Below, piece after piece: positions 45,305-57,528 of a stretch of 64,000 nt of DNA; the first letter of the stretch is position 1; every line of letters begins with the position of its first letter. The stretch is taken from positions 58,468,601 through 58,532,600 of the forward strand of contig CM064867.1 of assembly GCA_032719365.1 (NCBI GenBank), read 5' to 3'. Below the pieces are notes generated by a model that made no database searches, was not told the origin of the DNA, and saw only the letters and a program-made list of their open reading frames with translations. This DNA comes from Prinsepia uniflora (taxonomy: Eukaryota; Streptophyta; Magnoliopsida; Rosales; Rosaceae). The translations under genes were made by a program, and so were the position numbers.

Positions 45305-48300
45305 TGTAACAACCCGTACCTTCGGGAAGGGTAAAAAGGTAATTTTGTAAAATTTTGTGTAAATGGACGTTTTTGCCCTTGTGAATAGTAGACAAAAAGT
45401 TGACTTTTTGAATTCCCGATTGGTTGAGGGTTAACCCTGACCGTGACGTAGTTTAGGACGTCACGAGTCCGTAGACAGGTGGCAGGTTCGATTCGGACAA
45501 CCGGGGAAAAAGTTATGACGTTCGGAAGATTGGGGGCGTTACCGTAATTTTGAGTAAATGAGGAAAAGGTTGACTTTTTGGAGGACTTGGGATTTTCACC
45601 TAGACCGAGGATCGTTAGATAGGTCTCGACGTCCTGCGTTCAACGACAGGCGGCACGCTGTCATCGGACGTCGGATGACATAGTTACGGGTCTAGAACGT
45701 TCGAGGGCAAAACGGTAATTAATTGTACAAGGGGTATTTTGGTCATTTTCCCTCAGCCCAATCAGATAAGGGCAAGTGGCAGGGATATTTTGGGCTAACC
45801 TATGGCTGCTGGACACGTGCAAGGGACTGGATGGTTCCAGGGGCTACTAACGTGTACACGGCCACACGTTGTTACATTTTGAACCGTGCTTGTTCGAAGA
45901 ACACAGAAAAACAGAGGGGAGAAACGGGAGAGCTTTGGATCGATTTTGTTACAAGGGTGAGTGAAGGGTGGTTGGTGAGAGTGACAAAGAGACGAGGGAG
46001 AGGTGTTGATCGTGTTTTGGGACTGGAATCGTGCACGGCGGCACGGTGGTGGTGCGGCGAAGGTTTGAGGAAACAGGGAGGCTGTGAGTTCGTGGTGGTG
46101 GCTACGCCGTGAGGTGGCTCAAACCAAGGCAGAGGGAGGTCCAGGTGGTTGATAGGAACCCAACGAACACCGTGGTACGCGGCGGCGCTTGCGGCGGAGA
46201 CGGAATCGAAGGGTAAGCTTCTTTACTCTGTTTTCCCGTGCTTTTTCAATTCAAAAGTCGTGAGGGTAGGATGAGAATCGCGGGGAGTGGTGAATGCAGT
46301 GGTGTTCAGGGAGGTTCTAGGAGTGGTGTGGGATGGTCGCCGTGACGGGGACGTACACGGCGGAGCCAGTCGACGAAGAGTACTTTGTACTCTGTTTTGG
46401 CCGTGGGTTCAAACGGCGAGTCGTGGCGTTTGGACACGAGTCGACGGTCAAGGTGAGTCGGGTTAGACGTAGAAGGGCCCTAGGAACCGTCTGGTGTTGC
46501 CACCGTGACGGGGGATGACCGGAGTGGCTGGATCGTGAAACAGGGGCCGTTTGTGTGTTTCTTTCGAGCTTCAGTTGTGAAGCTGAGTGGTGAATCGAAC
46601 CAGGAGAGTGAGGGGAATGGATAGGTTGGAACTGGACGAAGCTTTAGGTGAAGAAAGGGAGAGAAATCGTGCAGGTACGGCGGAGAACCGCTGACGCCGG
46701 TTCAGTTTGCAGACCACTGTGCTGAACCGGGTCTGCTCAAGGTTGAAGGGCACTGTAGCAGGCGCGTGAGGCCCACGCGCAGCCACTTTGAGCGGCGCGT
46801 GGAGGCGCGTGGAGAGGAATCCGGCCAAGCTTCCAACATGAGTTTGGTTCTATTTGTCCTAAGGAGTTTATTGGTGTAGTTTTCGGGTTAATCGGACGAT
46901 GTTACGGAGTTGTTCGGGAATCCAGATGGTTGAGGGTTTAGGATTAAAATATTATTTAATGCCCGAACAATTGGGGAATTTAGGATTAGGATCCTTGATG
47001 TATTTGTGACCCTATTTGGTGCATTTTGACAGGACGGGAGGTACCCGAGACAGTCGAGGAGCGCACGGAGCGCGAATGACTCGTTCTGGAATTGTGAGTG
47101 GACTTTTCTTTCTTCCGAGCATGCCTAACTGTTTTTATGGATATTTTATGATATTAATGTGTTTTTATGCTTTTTAATGAGGTTTATATATGGTTGATGT
47201 GTTTGCACGACATTGTCGGAATTTGCACGTTTTTCGAGAAAAAGCTGGTTTTAGGATTTTGATACCATATTTGGGGATTCCAACCTATAACTGTTTTCTG
47301 ATGATGGTAATGGATTGTGAAACATGATTTGTGAGTAAATGTGGGTTTTGATTAAAAAGTAGATTTCCGGATTTGGGTTCGGAATGACGGTTCTGAACGC
47401 CGGGAGGGCTTCGAACCGGGGATTTCGAATTCGAATTTGACGACGGCTGTGAATTGGTTTTACACTGGATATAGATTGGATTTGCTGGATCTGGATATTG
47501 GGTTTAAAGACCCGGATTGATATTGACGGGGGGACGGGCCCGGATTGAGTTTAAAGACTCGGGAGTTTAAAGACTCGGACATTTCTGATATTACCCCCAT
47601 AGGCCTTTGAGTTTAAAGACTCGGGAGTTTAAAGACTTGGACATTTCTGATATTACCCCCATAGGCCTTTGAGTTTAAAGACTCGGGAGTTTAAAGACTC
47701 GGATTTCATTTTAGGCTTGGTTGAGTTTAAAGACTCGGATAGGTCCAGCAGGTTTGATCGGAAAGGATGAGTTGATGCATTGCTATAACTGTTTTATAGT
47801 GTTTCTGTTTCTTATGGTATCCATAGTGTATCTGTTTCTTATGAGATTTTATAGTGTTTCTGTTTCTTATGATGTTTCATATTATGATTTTCTAGTACTT
47901 CGTTGGGCATGCCTGTGTTAAAAACGGAGGGAACACTGATTCTTATTTTCTCCTTAACTTCAAATTAGTGATAAACTGATTTTACAACCTTTGGTTATTC
48001 TCGTCCACTCACACTTTTGGTTTTAAATTTTCCCTCCAGGTCGTGGTGATAGCGCTGGGGTGAACGTTGAGGCAGATATCGAGGCATAGAGCTTCCGACG
48101 TTCTTCCGTTGCGAGACTAGCATTGTAGGACTTTTGTGCCCATTTTGTAGAACTATGCTCTGACTAACTGTTGTGTATATGTTACTCCTTCGTCTGATAG
48201 TTATGCTTATAGTTGTACAAAGGTTGTTTGTTTGTGTTTGTTACTGTAAGTGTGATTGTCAGACGGGAGCAGGGTTCGTCCCGGGTATCGAGGTCATAGT

Positions 48301-48317
48301 TGGGACGGGTCCTGACA
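45305..48317 (+). mobile_element. Innermost solo LTR (3013 bp), target duplication TCTGG
   Basis: It starts TGTAACAACCCGTACC and ends GACGGGTCCTGACA. TCTGG flanks at 45300-45304 and 48318-48322, and removing the insertion plus one copy restores the uninterrupted 5' LTR text near 38550. It has a GGTAAGC donor-like site (46213), TTTTGACAG ending 47032, GTGAGTGGAC (47094-47103) and GTCCACTCAC (48003-48012). GAGTTTAAAGACTC units lie at 47498-47745, including a roughly 66-bp internal tandem duplication. It has no interior of its own. Confidence 0.95.
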
Positions 48318-50462
48318 TCTGGTGCGGGTTGGAACAGAGGACTGTTCCCCACCCTCGATCAGCCGTCCCAAGGCTAAAACTGAGTGTTTTGTAAGCGGGA
48401 AGAGAGTTAAGGGGATGAGAGGAGTATTCTGAGATGGAGAGAGGAAGAAAATGAGAGGAAAACGGTGAATGAGTGCTCTGAAAACCCGAGCGGGTACTGG
48501 GTGTAATTCAAATTCGAACTTCCGGTTTTAGGCCAGCCCATGACTAATTGAAGATTGATTGAGCTTCCTGAAACCTTCACAAGTCGATCCAGACCAAATG
48601 GGGCCATTTTCGAGGCTCCTGGAGCCGTGCACAGACGTGGTGGATGGCCGGAAAATCCAAGCTTGGAGTCGTGATGATTGAGGTTAGTTCTTGTGAAATT
48701 ATCTGTGTAATCATCCTTATAATGAGCATACGGAGCTTCCCAACTGATTAATTGAGAGAAACTGAGACTGTGGAATGAATGGGAACTTTGGACCCAACTA
48801 GGACCCGTATTCGATTGTGCTGGCTTTAGGCCATGTCGATGTGAATGAGTAAAACAGAACTTAAATTAGGTCCATTACTATGCTATCTGAGAGTTTAATG
48901 GAAGGAATTAAGTGGATATTCGCAGGGATTGAACCAGGTTGTCACGCGGATTGCAGGACCCGTTTGCAGAGGAAACGGGCGAGGAGGACGACTGTTCACC
49001 GTTACTGTAGCTGGCGCGTGGGTTTCACGCGCAGCCACTCACGGCGGCGCGTGACGGCGCGTGGGCACAAATCCCGAGGTACGGTCAACACGAATTTTGT
49101 CCTATACATTATAACGAACATTTTAGCGTTGGTTCCGTGTCATTCGGATCTCGTTCGGATGTTGTTTGGGATGTCCGAAGGTTTTAAGTCGGGTTTAAAA
49201 ATACTTAAAAATTCGGGAAAAATTACGGGACTTGAATAGGATGTTATTGGGGAGGTTAGTAACCCTCTAATGTGATATGAACAGGTTCGGGAGTCCCGGT
49301 GTTAGTGACGAGGCCCGGGGAGGCCGGTGGCACGCGTATCGAGGGGCTCGATTAAACTGGTTGTGAGTGGACATTTAGTTTTATAAATTCTATGCATGCA
49401 TAACTATTTCATGATTTTTATAATTGTGATTATATGATTTATTTTGGATGTCGGTGAATTTATATGATTTCACGCATTTCGAGGTGATTTACGGGTATGC
49501 GCGTAAATCGAGATTTTCTGGATTTGTATTGATTTCCATAATTGTGGTTGGATATGATTTTATGAGACAGTTACAGAATTGATTAAGTGAATTCGGGCCA
49601 GGGGCCCAGTTGTTTTATATATGTGATTTCGGGATGCTTTTTGGAAAACGGATCGTGAGGGATCCTGATTGATTGTGTCTTATAAAATAGTTCGGGTTTA
49701 AAGACCCGGGTGCCATTGCTGGAGCACATTTTGAGTTTAAAGACTCGGTTAACTGATGACGGGGGCGGGCCCGGAAAATTGGGTTTAAAGACCCGGATTG
49801 AGTTTAAAGACTCGTGAGTTTAAAGACTCGGTTATTGTGATACCCCCGCGGCCTATTGACTATGTTTTGAGTTTAAAGACTCGTTGATATCCTGGGAAGG
49901 CCTGTTTATGCGCATGGTTTTGAGTTTAAAGACTCGGGCGCACTTAATCCAGCAAACGTGTGTGATTACAGTTTTCACTGGTTTTGGGCAGTGACCCGGA
50001 TGAACTGGCTTTGATGAGTTTTGGGATTGAGTTCCCATGTTTAAGATTTGTTTATGAAGTATTGTTGATTTCTGATCGTTTGAAACGTGTTGGGGCAGTG
50101 GCCCGGTTTATGAGACTTGATGAACTAGAGTTATGATGGGTTTCCGGATTTGATTGATGATTACCGGTTTTTGATGCATGCATACGTGTTTACTGAGGGG
50201 CATAGTTGTCTTATAAAATGTTTTTAACGAACTTGTTTATTTTCGTCCACTCACAGCTTTTGGTTTTTCATGCCCTTCAGGTTGATCTCGGATGCGACTG
50301 CAGCAGGGGACTGGGACATCGCATGCCTCCTCCATCGATCTTTGTGCACTCTGGCTGCCGTAGGGGCAATGGCGTCGGGTTATCCCTTGTCTGACACTTC
50401 GTGTCAGACGGGAGCACGTCACATCCCGTGGTAATCCCGGGGGATTGGGATGGGTCGTGTCA
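48318..50462 (+). repeat. 3' LTR of element B, right part
   Basis: Continues the 3' LTR with the same GCGCGTG palindrome (49014-49032), dyad array (about 49690-49935) and terminal hairpin. A gap of about 42 bp near 50163 relative to the 5' LTR is bounded by GATGATT-type repeats. Confidence 0.93.
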
Positions 50463-52750
50463 GAATAAATTTGGTTTAAATTGATTAGGGGCATTTTGGT
50501 AATTTGGCATAAGGGTAATTTGGTAATTTCACATGACAAGATATTTTGTGGATTGCATGGGATGGTGAAAAGTGTCCTCCTTATCTCATATATCTGTGTG
50601 CACCGACTTTGTGTGTGAGTGTGTGCATGTATGTGTATTATATATATGTGTGTGTGTGTGTGTGAGAGAGATGTAAGATTGATAAAGAAAATGGAGAGGA
50701 CGAAAGAAACAGTGGAAGAGAGGACCAGAGAAGGAAGAAGAGAGAATAAGGAGAAGAAAAGAATGATAGAGGAAGAGAGAAAGGAAGGGAGAAACCGAGA
50801 GGAAGGGAGGAGGAAACTCGAAAAATCATAATACTGAATAATCTTAAATCAATCCCTTGAATCATTTGAAGCTTCCCAACTTGTAATAAAGGTTTCTAAG
50901 ATCTTAGTTGAGCTCTTGGGATGGATTTGAGTCGGAAGGCTATGGCATGGGAAATCTTGGAACACGGAGTTTGAAGTTGACCAAAACTTTCGAGCCTTTT
51001 TCCAGAAAATCAGGGTACTTTCTTGAATTTTTGGGTTTAGATTTGAATTCTTAGGCTGATTAGATGAATTTCCATATAATGTTTGTCCAATTTGGTTATG
51101 AAATGAAGTTATTAAGGTTTGAATAATAGGCCAATAATGGAGTTTTCTAGTGAATTTTTTGGCGGCGGTAGCCGATGGCCGAGAGTGGCGTCTCTAATCA
51201 CCAATTTTGGTGGCCTGGTTCAGGTAAAGTGTTGATGTTGTGTTGAAGTGGCTTGACACTTGTTAGTCCTTGTGGCAGCCGAAGTGGCACCACGCATGCA
51301 CCCGCGCATGGCGTTCGGTCGCTTGGGATGGCCCTCGCTTCAGATGACGTGTGGTGGTAAGTAGGACCTTCCCAAGGGCCATGCCGATGCTTTTTCTCAA
51401 GTTCTCGATGATAAGGATCTAATGACGCTAGTTTCAGTTCAATCTGACATCGTTTAACAATATTTCTGGGCATCCAAAGTGACAATGCTTAGGTTGAGGA
51501 GTCTTTATTAAACTAGGATTTTGGGAATTTGACTATGGGTTTACGGGTAACGTTAATGACCTCTAGTTATTACTTTTGATAGGGGAAACCGCTCCAAAAA
51601 CCTCAAAGGAGCGCTAAGGTCGAAATTTAGCTACGCAAATGGTGTGTGAGTAGACTTCACCATAAAATCTCATTCAACTATGCATGCATAGTTGAATGTT
51701 TTAATTGCTATATTGCATGATTTATATTGCAATGGTTTGATTATAATTTCAAAAGGATTATTTGATGATTGTTCTGAATTTATCAATTTATTTCTAGATA
51801 CATGCTTTACGGTGTTTTATAGAAATAGTATTATGGGCTTAGGCCCGGTTTTTTATGCATTTTTTACTCAGTTTTGTGTCAAGAATTGTGGTAAATGAGA
51901 TTTTAGGTTTTTTGAATTGTTTAACCATGGTAAACTATTCTCGAATGTGTTATCATTTAGACGTTCGGAGTTCAGCTTCACTGATCTTGATGGCTGTAAT
52001 ATGGCATCTTCTGGATAGGAGTATCCAGAGCTTGGGGTGGCTTCCCAAACATTGCTAATTCCAAAAGATGGGACTTAAACGTCGGGAGCTCGGCTCCGTA
52101 GATCCTAGGATTGTAAGGCTGTCTACGTAGACAACAAATTTTGCTAGCAGAGGCCAAGTTATTCGGCCAGCAAAGGCCAGGTTACTAAGGATTGATTGGT
52201 TGATTTGTTAATATTGATTGATTGGTTGATTAGTATTGGATTGAATGGTTTGATTTACAAATATTGATTGGTCGATTTCTGTTATTGATATTGCATTGAT
52301 AATGATTTTGGTTTGACTTAGTGATATATGTATCTAGGTGATTTTGTATGATTTGATGAACGTGGATTTCGAAAAATGTGGGCCTCGTGTTGTCTAAGGG
52401 TATTTTATGATTGTTGTGGCCTTCCCGTTCTATGATTTGTTTTTATTTTAAATTCGATTGCTTTGTTTTTACTCTTTTCATGCATGTTTTAGAACCTGGT
52501 GGGTGTATGTTTATCTTTATTGATAAATGTGTTTTCTTAAATGTTGACTATTGTCCACCCACACTTTTCATATTTTCAATGGCTCAACATGCCCGTGCAT
52601 GGAAATCGAGGCGGAGGCATGGACAGTAAGGTAGTGCGAATATCCCTTGTCGTATAAGAAATGAGGGTAGTTTTGGTATTTTGGGATCGTTGTCAGACGG
52701 GAACTTGATCAGATACGATTATCATAATTTTTTAGGAGCAAGTTCTGTCA
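50463..52750 (+). repeat. 3' LTR of the outer element, right part
   Basis: Resumes with GAATAAATTTGG and follows the 5' LTR from about 35173, with a (TG)n run (50647), a purine tract (50690-50815) and GTCCACCCAC (near 52554), and ends TTCTGTCA. It carries about 200 bp near 51960-52160 not found in the 5' LTR, including a CGTCGGGAGCTCGGCTCCG dyad. Confidence 0.85.
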
Positions 52751-52755
52751 CTCGA

Positions 52756-53406
52756 GAAGCTCCTCTGCTGCTAATGGAATTGTTCTGAGGCGCACCTTAG
52801 GGGTGAGGCAGAGGTATCTGCTTGATGCTTTACTCTGTTTTGTGAATTGCACAGCGGCGCGGCAGTGATATTGGGGCTGGGAAAAAATGAGAAGATGAAA
52901 TTTGGCCTTTCTTTGTTTTCTCAAGTAATATTTATCTAGACGGTACCATTTTTCTATTTTTTTAACATTCTTTATATACACTTCTTTGTATTATTGAAGC
53001 GGTGGATTTACTTTAGCGCCCCACTGTTCTTCATCCAACATATGAGAATTATATATATATATATATATATAACATAAGTTATTTATTTGTATATATTATG
53101 TATGTAATATGTAGTTTGGCTCCAAATAAAGTTTTCTCTAATATTTTGAGGTTAGAAAGAAGAAAGAAATTTAAGTGTTAATTATTGTGTTTGAACTACA
53201 TTATGTTGTTTCAAAATTATTTTACATTTTAAATCCTTTAAAACAAAAATAAAACAATTACGCCTAAATGGTTTGAAACGTATGGTTTATTGATTTCATC
53301 AAAATTCCTTAAAACATAATCAAATTAGTCTCATATAAATCATAAAAAAAAACAATAATGAAAAGAAAAAGCTCATATTCCAAGAACAAAATATCTGATA
53401 ACCTAA
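52756..53406. other. Host DNA right of the big nest, no gene recognised
   Basis: A minus-strand frame (52981-52748) carries no motif I can name and runs into the LTR. An (AT)n run lies near 53053. AT-rich to 53400. Confidence 0.3.
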
Positions 53407-54314
53407 GCTATGATGCCAAGTTGATAAGATCCGGCTCTAAATTCCATAAAAACTGAATCGGTTTTGTTCCCGTATGATAACTCTTGTTAGACAAAGGAGC
53501 TCACCAATTTTAATCATGTCCAAATCTTATTTATTTGACCAAATTAAATCCACCCTTATGAGATTACCGCTTATTTCCAATCCACTAACCCCAACAAACA
53601 GTAGAAATTACCAATTTGACCCTATTAGAGGTTCTACCTCGATTATTCTAATCATGAATATTTTCCTATCTCAATTACTCATACCAAATTTAAACGACTA
53701 TACTAATCCTAATAAAAGTATTGTTTTATTCATCATAATCTTCATCTTATGTCAAAGCAATCATCTTAACATTAATTATCACCTTATACCAACCTATTGC
53801 CATTGTTCTCACAATTCCTGTACTATCGTGGATTTATTAATTTTTAACATAATCGTAGTTCATAATCCCATGAAAGCATATGGTCAATTCCTTAATTATA
53901 TCCTTACATTTCACATAGTTTAATTCATTGAAAATCACCATGAAGGTTTAATAATTTCCAAAATATTAATATAATCAAGTAACACAATTTTCATAATTAA
54001 AACATAACACATAAATTAGGATAACTAGAGCTATACGCAAACGATGTCCAATTACTTTAATTTCTGAACCATGAAACTTCAAATTCCACAAGGAGTGAAT
54101 TCCATGTTGATGGCATCCTGAGATTTGGTTGGACAGGCCTCACATGCAGCCCCTTCCCTCTGCGCTTGGTGCGACCACTGTCTATCTTCAACATCGAGCG
54201 GGGCTGCAACTCGGGTCCTAGACCCGGCGGCTCGACTCGACCCCCAAACCACCATTTCACATCATTTTTCCTTGCTTTAATCTTCTAAACGCATATAAAC
54301 ACTCCTATAAAGGG
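53407..54314 (-). mobile_element. Possible relic of a minus-strand LTR element (primer-site-like start)
   Basis: GCTATGATGCCA (53407-53418) differs by two bases from the reverse complement of the Met-tRNA primer site. It is followed by TTGATAAGATCCGG, where a minus-strand LTR would begin (TGATAAGATCC from 53422). The sequence to about 54314 is AT-rich with long open but unrecognised frames and a GC-richer patch at 54100-54250. I could not find the other end. Confidence 0.35.
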
Positions 54315-54319
54315 TTTTA

Positions 54320-57162
54320 TGTAACGCTCCGGAAAATTCAAAGGATGTAAATTTGTTAAATATTCAATAAAATGACGTTTTTACCCTTGTGAATAGTATG
54401 GTCAAATTGTTGACTTTTTGATTGGTAGGTCAAACGGATGTTGACCGATGACTGTGACGTAGTTCGGGACGTCACGAGTCCATAGAAAGGTGGCACGCCC
54501 AATTCCGACGATCAGGGAAGAAGTTATGACATTCGGAAGTTCAAGGACATTTTCGTAATTTGGACGAAAATGGGGAAAATATTGACTTTTTGATTGATCA
54601 CTATTTTTCACGCAATTCGAGAACCGTTAGGTAGGTCTCGATGCCTTGAGTCCGTAGACAGACGGCACGCTGAAAACGGACGTCAGACGGTTGAGTTACG
54701 GGTCTAGAAAGAGAAGGGCATTTTGGTAATTTTGTGCAGAAGGGCAAAATGGTAAATTGCCAAGGTACAGTTTGAACAGCCGTGGTGCGTGCTGTGTAAT
54801 TGTTTAATCTATTCTCTGATCAAGGAATTGTTTAAACCTGTTCTCTGATTCAATAAATTGTTTAACAGTTTTGAGATTAATGGAAACACTTTGGTATGGG
54901 TTGAACCAGAAACCAGTGCACGGGAGGAAGTTTAAAATTGATTTTGGGTCTGTTTGCGGGAAACAGAATTTCCAGAGAGGCCAGAGAGATTCTCACAAGT
55001 TGTTTGATGCACGGTTCGATTAACTGAGAGGTAGAAGTGTTTGAGGGAGTCATTTTGGGAGCAAAGAGACTGAGAGTTTGAGAGAAACACAGACGGGAAC
55101 AAAAACTGGAAATTAGAGGGAAAAATCAAATTTTGATTTGTGAGTCGAGAAGGACAAAACCAAGGATTGAAACAGTCTTCTGGGACCATTTAGAGTTCAA
55201 CTGTAACAATTTGGAGGAGAATCGATCACGGTTTGGCCAGGAACCCAAGTTCCAGTTTTGAAGAAATTTCAAACCTGAGGAAGATAACCTACAGGTAAGC
55301 TTCCCTAAAATTGGTTGTGGTTTAAGGTTCGTTTAGGTCCTATTAAGCCTCTGTCTAAGTTAATTTGAAAACGGAGTTGAGTCGAGTGAGTTACAACGAT
55401 TGACCCATTTGGTTGATCACGGGTGGATTGATCGATTCAGAGAGAGTTGAGTGTAATTATTAATTGGGAACCTCAATTAAAATGTAAAGGAAGGATTTAG
55501 GTGGAAAAAGGGAAGGAATCGAGTGAGAATTTATGGAGATTTGGTCGGGTTGTGTCGCGGGTCGAACAACCCGTTTGCAGGCCAGTCGGGTGAAGATGGT
55601 GACACTGTAGCAGTCATTGTAGCAGGCGCATGACTTTCACGCGCAGCCACTTTGGGCGGCGCGTGAAGGCGCGTGAAGCTGTGTCTCCGGTCACGGCCAA
55701 CAGATAAGTTCATCCTTTCAACTTAACGAACATTTGGAGTTAAATTTCGAGTCGAGCGGACGTCGTTTCGGGTTAGTTCTGAGGGTTCGAAGGTTTAGGG
55801 CTTTAAGTTAATTACGTCGAAAACTCCCGAACAATTAGGGAAATTAATGCAAGCTTTTTGGGAATGTTTGTAACCCTTATTGTACTTTTTGACAGGCCCG
55901 AACATTCCCGAGGCAACCAAGGAGCGCACGGGGCGCGATTGACGCGTCCGAACTCCGTGAGTGGACTTTTGATTTTTTAACCGAGCATGAATAACTATTT
56001 TTACTCACTTGTTTTATGTTTTCATATACGATTTCATGGTGATGATTATGATATTTTAGTTTTACGTGATTGCACTCTTTTTCGAGGTGATTATCGTGTT
56101 TTACGTATTTCGAGATTACGTTTTTCTCCTATGCATGGATGATGGTTTGATGAAGTGATTTGATATGATTATGCATGTCACGTTTTAAGGATGATTTGAT
56201 TATGTTTTGTGAAGTAAGATTTTGGGATTTGCATGTGAAATTCGGACATAAGTCCTATTATGACGAAATGTGATTTCGGAGTGATTTTGGAAAATGGATC
56301 CCGATGGATCTTGGTTTGTTATGATTTTCCGCGTGATTTTGGGTTTAAAGACTCGGTATGATTGTTGGATCTGGTTTTGGGTTTAAAGACCCGGTTAATT
56401 GATGACGGGGGCGGGCCCAGATTGGGTTTAAAGACCCGGATTGAGTTTAAAGACTCGTGAGTTTAAAGACTCGGTTTTTGTGATACCCCCAGAGGCCTAT
56501 TGATTATGTTCTGAGTTTAAAGACTCGTTGATATCCCGGGAAAGCCTGACATATGAGTTTAAAGACTCGGATAGATCCAACGGCTTGATTGTTGCTTCAG
56601 TTTTACATGATTTGGTATGATTGATGTTTCGATGTGATGATTTATGGATTTTGGGAATATTATATTATTTTACATGATTTTATGGCTGTTTACTGTAACT
56701 GTTTCCGTATGATTCGTAAAGGTATTTTCGAATATTTAGTCAGGTTGTTTTCGAATATTTAGTTATGCATGTGTGTTGTAAAACTGGAGGGTGAACCCCG
56801 AGTTCATGAAACTGTTTTCTGAAAACATTTGTTTTAGTCCACTCACACTTTTTTGTTTTAAATACCCTCCAGGTCGTGGTACAAGTTTTGGGGGCTAACG
56901 CCGAGGCAGAGGCAGAGGCATAAAGTCTTCCGTTGCGGTGTAGTTAGTTCACAGAGTAGGATTTTATCCTTATCTTGTTTTGTAATTTATGTTCTGTGAA
57001 ACTATGGACTTGATGTCCAGTCGGTTGTACTGTTTAATCTCCCTGGTCTAACAATGGGTGTGGCGTAATTTACTTGGTTTTTTTAGTCTTTTGTGTTCGA
57101 TTGTCAAACGGGAGCAGGATGCTTCCCGATTATCGCGGCGATAATCCGGGTGGGTCCTATCA
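54320..57162 (+). mobile_element. Solo LTR (2843 bp), target duplication TTTTA
   Basis: It starts TGTAACGCTCCGG and ends GGTGGGTCCTATCA, flanked by TTTTA at 54315-54319 and 57163-57167. It has CAGGTAAGC (GT at 55295), TTTTTGACAG ending 55895, GTGAGTGGAC (55957-55966) and GTCCACTCAC (56837-56846). Between them are GGGTTTAAAGACCC and GAGTTTAAAGACTC units (56341-56570), including one mixed unit. No interior, primer site or polypurine tract. Confidence 0.93.
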
Positions 57163-57167
57163 TTTTA

Positions 57168-57523
57168 TGTCGTCTAAACAGAAATAACTCATCTTGATTG
57201 TATTTTCTGATTACATGGATTTTCGACCAGACTTCCTCCTTGTTTCTAGGTAGTTTTCTGAGTCCAAACTTGGCTCACGATGACCGTAGGGACACAATCA
57301 TCTTTCTAAGACACTTTTTTCGATCAGGAAAGTAAAAAAAAAAATCATAATCCACGGGCCATGTTTGGGTTTCTCGGGTTGGGGCTCTGGAGGTGTTTCC
57401 TCCGCCCCAGTCTCTCTTTTCTGGTTCTCCCCTTCCCTTTCTCTCTTCTCTCCCCTCTTTCTTCGGCTTCTTTCGCTCATGGTGGTGGCTGGTCTCACTT
57501 TTCTCTCCTTCGGCCGCCACCTG
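57168..57523. other. Host DNA between two LTRs, no gene recognised
   Basis: Contains a C/T-rich leader-like stretch (57395-57470) and an A-run near 57335. Frames on both strands run into the adjacent LTR and have no motif. Confidence 0.3.
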
Positions 57524-57528
57524 CCGAA

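Larger units (their letters stand above)
37886..50462 (+). mobile_element. Complete non-coding LTR retrotransposon 'B', target duplication GAATA
   Basis: The 5' LTR is 37886-40740 (2855 bp). The 3' LTR is 44632-50462, split by a solo LTR at 45305-48317. Both start TGTAACGACCCGTCCC and end GGGTCGTGTCA. GAATA flanks at 37881-37885 and 50463-50467, exactly matching the uninterrupted site in the other LTR of the host (GAGATCGAATAAATTTG near 35166). An exact primer site and a strong polypurine tract are present. I counted about seven differences over the first 410 aligned bases of the two LTRs, so insertion looks fairly recent. The interior (40741-44631) has no recognisable gag or pol. Confidence 0.93.
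34991..52750 (+). mobile_element. Outer LTR element of a three-level nest; large LTRs, about 0.5-kb interior
   Basis: The 5' LTR (34991-37182) starts TGTAATGGCTC and ends TTCTGTCA. It is followed by an exact primer site, a 524-bp interior, a polypurine tract and a 3' LTR beginning near 37707. The 3' LTR is interrupted at 37886-50462 by element B and resumes with GAATAAATTTGG until 52750. Flanking 5-mers are CTCAA (34986-34990) and CTCGA (52751-52755), one mismatch. The two LTRs differ visibly (microsatellite and GA-tract differences, and about 200 extra bases near 51960-52160), so the insertion is old. It has no room for proteins and must have been mobilised by another element. Confidence 0.85.

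Noticed and set aside
45723..46112. 129-codon plus-strand frame
   Set aside because: Lies wholly inside the nested solo LTR and the homologous stretches in other LTRs are not open.
53474..53923. 149-codon Ile/Leu/Asn-rich plus-strand frame
   Set aside because: AT-rich sequence lacking stops on one frame; no membrane-protein family or start context recognised.
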